From Bacteroides sp. (GTDB taxonomy: Bacteria > Bacillota > Clostridia > Lachnospirales > Lachnospiraceae), in contig JAMPBO010000001.1 of NCBI GenBank assembly GCA_023666705.1, forward strand, positions 62,001-126,000: DNA of 64,000 nt, given 5' to 3'. Position 1 is the first letter of the stretch; each line of letters begins with the position of its first letter. The notes under the pieces are model-generated. The model was not told the origin of the DNA. It saw only the letters and a program-made list of their open reading frames with translations, and did not search any database. The position numbers and the translations under genes were made by a program. Positions 34,480-43,300 of the stretch are shown here, piece by piece.

Positions 34480-34564
34480 TGCCGGTGGTGGGACTCGAAC
34501 CCACACACCCTTGCGGATAACAGATTTTGAGTCTGTCTCGTCTGCCAATTCCGACACACCGGCA
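34480..34564 (-). tRNA. tRNA-Leu (anticodon CAA)
   Basis: The 85-base minus-strand sequence folds as a class II tRNA. The acceptor arms TGCCGGT/ACCGGCA pair over 7 bp, the anticodon stem ACAGA/TCTGT encloses the loop CTCAAAA giving anticodon CAA, and a variable arm and a T arm with GGTTCGAGTCC are visible. No CCA is encoded. It reads UUG codons. Confidence 0.95.
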
Positions 34565-34574
34565 AGCAAGAGAA

Positions 34575-34603
34575 AATATAACACATTTGACATCTTATGT
34601 CAA
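34575..34603 (-). promoter_or_regulatory. Promoter of tRNA-Leu
   Basis: Consensus TTGACA (34598-34603) and TATATT (34575-34580) with a 17-bp spacer; the tRNA begins about 10 bases after the -10 box. Confidence 0.88.
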
Positions 34604-34660
34604 GAATATTTCCCCTGCTTCATACTTAAGGTATTTTGCACTATCATGCACAATACTCTG

Positions 34661-36480
34661 TTATTTATATGTTACATTCTTTCCCGCACCCTTGCTTTTT
34701 AACAGCTTCTTATATGCCGCTTTTTTGCTTTTCGGAACCTTGATTGTTGCCTTGGCATTTATTCCCTTAAAGGCATTGGAGCCGACTTTTGATTTCGTAA
34801 GCTTTGTTGTGCTTATCGTTATATTCTTTAACTTTTTACAGCCATAAAAAGCCTGCTTGCCAATTTTCTTTACATTCTTAGGAATTGTTATGGCAGTCAG
34901 TGCCGTACATTTATTAAATGCACCATTTCCTATTGTCGTAAGTCCTGTTCCGAGCGTTACCTTTTTAAGCTTCGTGCAGCCTGCAAAAGCTGAGTTGCCT
35001 ATCGTTTTTACATTACTGCCAATCTTAATCTGTGTAAGAGCCTTACAGTTATAGAATGCCTTATCTCCAATCTTTGTCAGGTTTTTATTCAGCGTTACCG
35101 TCTGAAGCTTCTTACATCCGCTGAAGGCTTCGCTTCCCACAGCCGAAATATTTTTTCCAAGGGTTACTGCGGTAATTCCTGTTTTATTTTTGAAGGCTCC
35201 CTTATATACCGCAGTTACCTTAAAGGTCTTTCCCTTATACTGAATTGTTGCAGGAATGGTTACCGTTCCCGATTTCGCCGTTGTCTTTATATAAGATACC
35301 GTCTGTTTGCCTGTGATTTTGTATGTTCCCTTTGACTTTGTATCCTTGAAGGTCTCTCCAACCTTAGGTGTACTGACAGGCTCTGTCGGTTCCTCAGTCA
35401 CTTCCTGCTCTTCCGTTGTTTCCTGTTCCTCAGTTGCTTCCTGTTCTTCAGTTGTTGGCTGTTCCTCAGTTGTTGCCTGCTCTTCCGTTGGTGGTTGTTC
35501 CTCGGTCACTTCCTGTTGCTCAGTTGTCGGTTGTTCCTCGGTCACTTCCTGTTGCTCAGTTGTCGGCTGTTCTTCCGTCGCTTCCTGTTCCTCGGTCGTC
35601 GGCTGTTCCTCACTTGTTATCGGATTGTCAGACACACCTGTCACAATAAATGTGATATTGTTTTCTTTCGCATATTGCTGTGCATATGAGCCTGATTTTC
35701 CGTATATCTCAAAATCAGAACTGCAACCAGAAAATGCATCGCTTCCGATACTCGTTACGGCATCCGGAATTTCTACCACAGCTAACTTCCCGCAACCGGA
35801 AAATGCACCGGAACCGATGCTTGTAACACTTCCCGGAAGTTCTATGTCGGTCAGGCTGTCACAATTATAAAATGTACGAAAGCTTATGCTTTTTACTCCA
35901 TTTGGAATTTTTACGTTTTTCAGGCTGTCACAGTAAGCAAATGCACTGCTTCCGATTCGTGTTACGCTTGACGGAAGTTCCATGTCCGTCAAGCCTGTAC
36001 AACCGTAAAATGCATTGCTTCCGATACTTGTAACACTTTCCGGAAGTTCTATGCCTGTCAACCCTGTACAGCCAGAAAATGCTCCATAAGCGATGCTTTT
36101 TACTCCACTTGGAATTACTATATTCCCTTTCATTCCTTCCGGACACCGGATTAACTCTGTTTTATCTTTATTGTACAATATTCCATCTGCCGAGCTATAG
36201 TATAAGGATGCTTCGTCAACGGTTATACTTGTCAGGTTTGTGCAGCCATAAAATGCATAATTTCCAATACTCGTAACACCTGACGGAATTTCTATGGTTT
36301 CAATACTTTCACAATTCAAAAATGCATAGCTATCTATACCTGTCACTGTTTTGCCGTCAATTTCATTCGGTATGACAACTGTTGTTTCATTACCGCTATA
36401 TCTGGAAATCTTTGCAGTTCCGTCTGCCGCTTCGCTGTACTCGCAGTCCCCTGATTCCTCAGGTTCATTGATGATAGCAA
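34661..36480 (-). repeat. Long direct repeat, copy A (3' end of LRR gene 1)
   Basis: This part of LRR gene 1 matches 38549-40317 of LRR gene 2 in the same orientation. From 34661 to about 35376 no differences were seen at an offset of 3888. From about 35584 onward the offset is 3837, with long identical runs (for example 35928-36146) and rising divergence past about 36260. The stalk between them differs by 51 bp in length. Confidence 0.88.
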
Positions 36481-38467
36481 CAAATTTAATGCTTCTATAC
36501 TCTGCATACTGTTGTGCATAAGAATTTGCTTCTCCGTAGATTGTAAGGTCGGTGCTGTGTCCAGAGAATGCAAAACTATCTATATCAGTCACACTTGCAG
36601 GGATTTTTACACTTGTCAAGCATGGACAAGTGGAAAATACTGCAAAACCTATTTCTTTAACACCGTCTAGGATTTCTACTTCTTGTAAACATTCACAATT
36701 AGAAAATGCATGGCTTCCTATTCGCTCTACACTTGATGATATTTCAACTTTGGTTAAGCCTGAACAATAAGAAAATGCACTCTGTCCTATACTCGTTACA
36801 TTCAATGGTATTTCTACTTTGAACAAGCTGGAGCAATTATAAAATAAATAATCTTCTATACATTTTACACTTGATGGTATTTTTATTTGGGTTAAACTGG
36901 TGCACTTATAAAATGCGTACTTCCCTATACTTGTTACACTCGCTGGTATTTCTATTTGGAGCAAACCTGAACAACTAGCAAATGCATATTCTCCTATACT
37001 CGTTACACTTAATGGTATTTCTATTTGGGTCAAGCCAGCACAACCATAAAATGCATGCCCTTCTATACTTGTTACCTTATTTGAAATTTCCAGTTCTGTC
37101 AAATTTGAGCAACCAAAAAATGCATATTCTCCGATAGTAGTCACACTATCCGAAATTACTAATTTTCCTTTTATCCCTTGCGGACATCTTAATAATTCTG
37201 TTTTCTCTTTATTGTATAATATGCCATTCTCTGAACTGTAAGCCAAAGAAGTACTGTCCACCGTTATATTAGTTAAATTTTTACAATTTAAAAATGCTCT
37301 GCTATCTATAATTCTCACACTTGCAGGAATTTTTACACTTATCAAGTTTTTACAATTTGAAAATGTCGCATAGTTAATTTTATTAACCCCATTTAAAATT
37401 TCTACTTCTATTAAGTTTGTACAACCATAAAATGCTTCCTGCCCTATGCTCTTTACACTCGATGGTATTTTTATTTTTGTCAAGCTGGAGCAATTAGAAA
37501 ATGCCCCCTGCCCTATACTCGTTACTTTATCTGAAATTTCCAGTTCTGTCAAACCTGAACAATTTTCAAATGCACATTGCCCTATAGTGGTTACGCTATC
37601 TGAAATTATAACTTCCCCTTTTACCCCTTGCGGACATTTTAATAATTCTGTTTTATATTTATCGTATATCATGCCATTCTCTGAACTGTAAGCTCTAGAA
37701 GAATTGTCTATCGTTATATTGACCAGGTTGATGCAATCTTGAAATGCACTGAAATCTATGCCACCTACACTTGCAGGAATTTCCATACTAGTCAATCCCG
37801 TACACCCTTTAAACACACCCACCGTTATTTCCATTACACGTTTTGGAATTTCTATTTCTGTGAGACTCGTACAATTTTCGAATGCATACCACCCTATGGT
37901 AACTAGATTGTCTGGCATTTCTATATTTGTCAAGTTTATACAGTCTCTAAAAGCTCCATCTCCGATATTGGTTACTCCATCTGGAATTTTTATGGTTTTT
38001 AGGCTTTTACATCCTGAAAATGTTGCCGGCCCAATATTGGTTATTTCACTTGGAATTTCTATCTCTGTTAAACTCGAACAATCTTGAAACGCCCCTTGAC
38101 CTAGGTATGTTATATTTGGGGACAATTTTACACTTGTTAAAGCAGAACATTCCTTAAATACCATATCTCCTATATATGTTACTGTGTCTGGGATTTCTAC
38201 TGCTTTTATGTTGCCATTATACGGCATATATGTTAAGTCATATATACTTGTAACCTTTTTTCCATTAATTTCACTTGGTATCACAAGTTCTGTTTCGTTT
38301 CCATCATATCTGCATATCTCTACAGTTCCATCGTCAAGCTCACGATATGTCCAATCCTCAAACTGAAACCACTCTTCCGCTTTTGCAACTTTACATGTAA
38401 AAGGTGCAAAGGACACTACAACCATGATCAAACTTAAAATAATACTTAATTTTTTCTTCACCTTCAT
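34661..38467 (-). CDS. Secreted BspA-type leucine-rich repeat protein 1
   Basis: This 1268-residue protein has an N-terminal signal peptide (KVKKKLSIILSLIMVVVSF, cleavage probably after AKA near 32). It is built of LRR_5/BspA-type repeats of about 23 residues (pattern LTEIEIPxSVTSIGxxAFxxCSx). Two larger modules begin at DWTYRELDDGTVEICRY and CEYSEAADGTAKISRY. A Thr/Glu/Gln stalk follows (about 948-1030, repeats of TTEEQ/EEQxxT), then a separate, Lys-rich LRR domain ending in GKNVTYK. There is no LPXTG or other anchor. The ATG at 38465-38467 follows GGAGGAGG. Surface adhesion or glycan binding is inferred from BspA relatives. The last 1.8 kb is nearly identical to the end of the upstream LRR gene. 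Confidence 0.93.
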   Translation of the reverse strand: MKVKKKLSIILSLIMVVVSFAPFTCKVAKAEEWFQFEDWTYRELDDGTVEICRYDGNETELVIPSEINGKKVTSIYDLTYMPYNGNIKAVEIPDTVTYIGDMVFKECSALTSVKLSPNITYLGQGAFQDCSSLTEIEIPSEITNIGPATFSGCKSLKTIKIPDGVTNIGDGAFRDCINLTNIEMPDNLVTIGWYAFENCTSLTEIEIPKRVMEITVGVFKGCTGLTSMEIPASVGGIDFSAFQDCINLVNITIDNSSRAYSSENGMIYDKYKTELLKCPQGVKGEVIISDSVTTIGQCAFENCSGLTELEISDKVTSIGQGAFSNCSSLTKIKIPSSVKSIGQEAFYGCTNLIEVEILNGVNKINYATFSNCKNLISVKIPASVRIIDSRAFLNCKNLTNITVDSTSLAYSSENGILYNKEKTELLRCPQGIKGKLVISDSVTTIGEYAFFGCSNLTELEISNKVTSIEGHAFYGCAGLTQIEIPLSVTSIGEYAFASCSGLLQIEIPASVTSIGKYAFYKCTSLTQIKIPSSVKCIEDYLFYNCSSLFKVEIPLNVTSIGQSAFSYCSGLTKVEISSSVERIGSHAFSNCECLQEVEILDGVKEIGFAVFSTCPCLTSVKIPASVTDIDSFAFSGHSTDLTIYGEANSYAQQYAEYRSIKFVAIINEPEESGDCEYSEAADGTAKISRYSGNETTVVIPNEIDGKTVTGIDSYAFLNCESIETIEIPSGVTSIGNYAFYGCTNLTSITVDEASLYYSSADGILYNKDKTELIRCPEGMKGNIVIPSGVKSIAYGAFSGCTGLTGIELPESVTSIGSNAFYGCTGLTDMELPSSVTRIGSSAFAYCDSLKNVKIPNGVKSISFRTFYNCDSLTDIELPGSVTSIGSGAFSGCGKLAVVEIPDAVTSIGSDAFSGCSSDFEIYGKSGSYAQQYAKENNITFIVTGVSDNPITSEEQPTTEEQEATEEQPTTEQQEVTEEQPTTEQQEVTEEQPPTEEQATTEEQPTTEEQEATEEQETTEEQEVTEEPTEPVSTPKVGETFKDTKSKGTYKITGKQTVSYIKTTAKSGTVTIPATIQYKGKTFKVTAVYKGAFKNKTGITAVTLGKNISAVGSEAFSGCKKLQTVTLNKNLTKIGDKAFYNCKALTQIKIGSNVKTIGNSAFAGCTKLKKVTLGTGLTTIGNGAFNKCTALTAITIPKNVKKIGKQAFYGCKKLKNITISTTKLTKSKVGSNAFKGINAKATIKVPKSKKAAYKKLLKSKGAGKNVTYK
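35373..35630 (-). repeat. Tandem stalk repeat of LRR gene 1
   Basis: Imperfect 15-bp and 30-bp units encode TTEEQ, EATEEQ and EVTEEQ blocks. Copies differ in order and number from the matching stretch of the neighbour gene, as expected for slippage or unequal crossing-over. Confidence 0.75.
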
Positions 38468-38548
38468 AAAAATCCTCCTCCGTCCCTGTGTGACCATCAA
38501 CAAGAGATTGTACACCTAAATAATAGAATCCATATTTTTTAAATTATA

Positions 38549-40317
38549 TTATTTATATGTTACATTCTTTCCCGCACCCTTGCTTTTTAACAGCTTCTTA
38601 TATGCCGCTTTTTTGCTTTTCGGAACCTTGATTGTTGCCTTGGCATTTATTCCCTTAAAGGCATTGGAGCCGACTTTTGATTTCGTAAGCTTTGTTGTGC
38701 TTATCGTTATATTCTTTAACTTTTTACAGCCATAAAAAGCCTGCTTGCCAATTTTCTTTACATTCTTAGGAATTGTTATGGCAGTCAGTGCCGTACATTT
38801 ATTAAATGCACCATTTCCTATTGTCGTAAGTCCTGTTCCGAGCGTTACCTTTTTAAGCTTCGTGCAGCCTGCAAAAGCTGAGTTGCCTATCGTTTTTACA
38901 TTACTGCCAATCTTAATCTGTGTAAGAGCCTTACAGTTATAGAATGCCTTATCTCCAATCTTTGTCAGGTTTTTATTCAGCGTTACCGTCTGAAGCTTCT
39001 TACATCCGCTGAAGGCTTCGCTTCCCACAGCCGAAATATTTTTTCCAAGGGTTACTGCGGTAATTCCTGTTTTATTTTTGAAGGCTCCCTTATATACCGC
39101 AGTTACCTTAAAGGTCTTTCCCTTATACTGAATTGTTGCAGGAATGGTTACCGTTCCCGATTTCGCCGTTGTCTTTATATAAGATACCGTCTGTTTGCCT
39201 GTGATTTTGTATGTTCCCTTTGACTTTGTATCCTTGAAGGTCTCTCCAACCTTAGGTGTACTGACAGGCTCCGTCGGTTGTTCTTCGGTTGTCGGTTGCT
39301 TCTCCGTTGTCGGCTGTTCCTCGGTTGCTTCCTGTTCCTCCGTTGTTGTATGCTCTTCCGTTGTTGGTTGTTCTTCCGTAGCCTCCTGCTCCTCAGTTGT
39401 TGGCTGTTCTTCCGTCGCTTCCTGTTCCTCGGTCGTCGGCTGTTCCTCACTTGCTATCGGATTGTCAGACAGACCTGTCACAATCAGTGTAATATTGTTT
39501 TCTTTCGCATACTGTTGTGCATATGAGCCTGCTTTTCCGTATATCTCAAAATCAGGACTGCAACCAGAAAATGCATCGCTTCCGATACTCGTTACAGCGT
39601 CTGGAACTTCCACCACAGCTAACTTCCCGCAACCGGAAAATGCACCGGAACCGATACTTGTAACACTTTCCGGAAGTTCTATATCGGTCAGGCTGTCACA
39701 ATTATAAAATGCATGAAAGCTTATGCTTTTTACTCCATTTGGAATTTTTACGTTTTTCAGGCTGTCACAGTAAGCAAATGCACTGCTTCCGATTCGTGTT
39801 ACGCTTGACGGAAGTTCCATGTCCGTCAAGCCTGTACAACCGTAAAATGCATTGCTTCCGATACTTGTAACACTTTCCGGAAGTTCTATGCCTGTCAACC
39901 CTGTACAGCCAGAAAATGCTCCATAAGCGATGCTTTTTACTCCACTTGGAATTACTATATTCCCTTTCATTCCTTCCGGACACCGGATTAACTCTGTTTT
40001 ATCTTTATTGTACAATATTCCATCTGCCGAGCTATAGTATAAGGATGCTTCGTCAACGGTTATACTTGTCAGGTTTGTACAGCCATAAAATGCATGATTT
40101 GCTATATTCGTGACACTTGACGGGATTTCTATGGTTTCAATACTTTCACAATTCAAAAACGCATAGCTGTCTATACCTGTCACCGTTTTGCCGTCAATTT
40201 CATTCGGTATGACAACTGTTGTTTCATTACCGCTATACCTGGAAATCTTTACAGTTCCGTCTGCCGCCTCGCTGTACTCGCATTTTCCTGATTCCTCAGG
40301 TTCATTGATGACAATAA
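38549..40317 (-). repeat. Long direct repeat, copy B (3' end of LRR gene 2)
   Basis: Partner of 34661-36480. It encodes the last module, the stalk and the C-terminal domain of LRR protein 2. The two copies are in direct orientation about 2 kb apart. Confidence 0.88.
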
Positions 40318-43300
40318 CAAAATTAATGTATTTTCTCTTTGCATACTGATGTACATAAGAATTTTCTTCTCCGTAAATTGTGACGGAAGAACCAATAGTA
40401 AATACAATATCATCCATAACAGTCACACTTGCAGGGATTTTTACACTTCTCAGGTTTGGACATTCTACAAATGCAGCACGTTCTATTTCTTTTGCACCAC
40501 TTAGTATTTCTGCTTCTATTAAACTTTCACAACCGAAAAATGCACTCCGCCCTATACTTGATGGTATTGTTACTTTTGTCAAGCTGGTGCAATAATCGAA
40601 TGCATACTGTTCGATACTCGTTACACTCGTTGGAATGTCCACTTCTGCCAAACCGTAGCAATGTTCAAATGCACACTGCTCTATTTTTGTTACACCCATA
40701 GGCATTTTAACTTTGGTCACACCGTAACAATATTCAAATGAACTTTCACCGATAATCGTTACGCCATCTAAAATGATGACTTCCCCTTTGGTTCCTTCCG
40801 GGCATTTTATGAATTCTGTTTTATCTTTATTGTATAACATGCCATTTTCTGAACTATAAGATAAGGAATCACTATCAACCGTTATACTAATCAAATTACT
40901 GCATTCCCTAAACGCAGTGCAGTGTATGCTCGTCATACTTGCAGGGATTTCTATTTCTGTCAATCCCGTACAGCCGCAGAATGCACCCAATTCCAAAGTC
41001 GTTATATTGGCAGGAAGTGTTATGTCTGTCAGGCTTGTACAACCTTCAAATGCATAACTGCCTATGCAAATCAGTTCATCTGGCATTTCTATATTTGTTA
41101 AGTTCACGCAGCCTTGAAATGCCCCACTATCTATATGGGTTACTCCATCTGGAATTTTTATGCTTTTCAGGCTTTCACAACGTGCAAATGTTGACTTTTC
41201 TATACCGGTTATTCCATTTGGAAGCTCTATCTCTGTCAAGCTTGAACAACGTTCAAACGCTCCAGAATCTATATATGCTACATTTTGGGACATTTTTACA
41301 CTTGTCAGACTTGTACAACCTGAAAAGGTCATTCTTTCTATACTGATTATTCCATCTGGAAGCTCTATCTCTGTTAAACTCGTACAATTTTGAAATGCTC
41401 CATAACCGATATGCGTTATATTTTGGGACATTTTTACACTTGTCAAGGCAGTACATTCAGAAAATACCAAATCTCCTATGTATGTTACTCCGTCTGGAAT
41501 TTCTACTGTTTTTATGCTGTCCCGGCAATACGAAAATGGTTGTCCCTCTATTCTTGTAACCGTTTTACCATTAATTACACTTGGTATCACAACATCTGAT
41601 TGGTTTCCATGATAACTTGAAATTTCAACCGTTCCATCTTCAAGCTCCCGATACCCCCAATCTATCGGCATCTCAATCTCAGGTTCCTTTGTTGTAGAAA
41701 CAAAATGAATTCCTTTTCTTTCTGCGTAATATTGTGCAGCAGAATATGCTTCTCCATAAATTGTAAGCGATTCGTTATGGTTATTAATAGCCCATTCATT
41801 GATATCCGTTACGCTTGCTGGAATTTCCAGTTCTGTCAAACCAGCACAATTTTCAAATGCACCTTCATCAATAGTGGTTACACTATCTGGAACGGTGACC
41901 TTCCCTGTTATCCCTTCCGGACATTTTAATAGTTCTGTTTTATCTTTATTGTATAACAAACCATCCTCTGAACTGTAAGACAAGGAAGCACTGTCTACCG
42001 TTATATTGGTCAGATTGCTGCATTTTCTAAACGCAATGCCGTTTAGGTTCGATACACTTGCAGGAATTTCTATTTCTGTCAATCCCGTACAGCCACGAAA
42101 CGCACCTAATTCTATAGTTGTTACATTTGCTGGAATGTTTATTTCGGTGAGGCTCGTACAATTTTCAAATGCATAACACCCTATGCTATTTAATCCGTCT
42201 GGCATTTTTATATTTGTCAGGCTTGTACAATCTTTGAATGCCCAATCGCCTATCTGGGTTACTCCATCTGGAATGTTTATTTCTCTCAGGCTTGTACACC
42301 CTAAAAATGTCTCGTGTTCTATGCTGGTTATGCTATTTGGCAGTTCTATTTCTGTCAAGCTTGAACAATCTAAAAACGTTGAACCACTTATATACGTTAC
42401 TCCGTCAGGAATTTTTATTGTTTTTATGTTGTCCCGACAATCCATAAATGTATCGTTGCCTATTTCTGTAACCTTTTTACCATAAAGTTCACTTGGTATT
42501 ACAAGGTCTGTTCTAGTTCCAGTATACTTATATATCGATACCGTTTCATCGTCATGTACATAATACATCCAGTTTGGCCGATCTTCCTCTTCATACATAA
42601 TAACAAATTTTATGCCAGCAGACTCTGCATAATGTTGTGCAGGAGAATTTGCATCTCCATAAATTGTAAAGGATTCGTTATGGTTATCAAATGCATCCGG
42701 CTCTATACTCATTACATTTATTAGAAGTTCCATTTTTGATAAAGCCGAACAACCGTAAAAAGCACGCTTCATGATTCCGTTTACGCTTGTTGGGATTTTT
42801 ATTTCTGTCAAGCCGGAACAATTTTCAAATGCATGTTCACCGATATTGTGTACGCCATCCGGAACGACGACTTCCCCTGTTATGCCTTCCGGACATCTTA
42901 ACAGTTCTGTCTTATCTTTATTGTATAACATGCCATTCTCTGAACTATAAAACGAGGAAGCACTGTCCACCGTTATATTGGTCAGGCTGCTGCACCCGCT
43001 AAACATGGTACTGTCAATCCTTCCCATATTTGCAGGAATTTCTATCTCTGTCAATCCCGTACAGCCACAAAGCACATCTGATTCCATTACCGCTATATTG
43101 TCTGGAAGTTTTATTTCGGTCAGGCTTACACAATTCATAAAAGCACGATGCCCTATGTCATTCATGGTGTCTGGCATTTCAATATTTGTTAAGTTCGTGC
43201 AATCTCCAAAAGCCTCTTCTCCTATGCTGATTACATTGTCTGGAAGTTTTATTTCGGTCAGGCTTGTACAACCTGAAAATGTCTGGTCATCTATACGGAA

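Noticed and set aside
34632-34657. Hairpin just after LRR gene 1 as its terminator
   Set aside because: It can form a stem with one mismatch, but no T-run follows on the minus strand; left unassigned.
34384-34702. Small open frames across the tRNA-Leu gene
   Set aside because: They read through a structural RNA and its promoter and terminator; no ribosome site and no conserved pattern.
35307-35870. Plus-strand 187-residue frame rich in Ser, Cys and Val
   Set aside because: It is the mirror of the Thr/Glu/Gln stalk repeats of LRR gene 1; a matching mirror frame exists in LRR gene 2.
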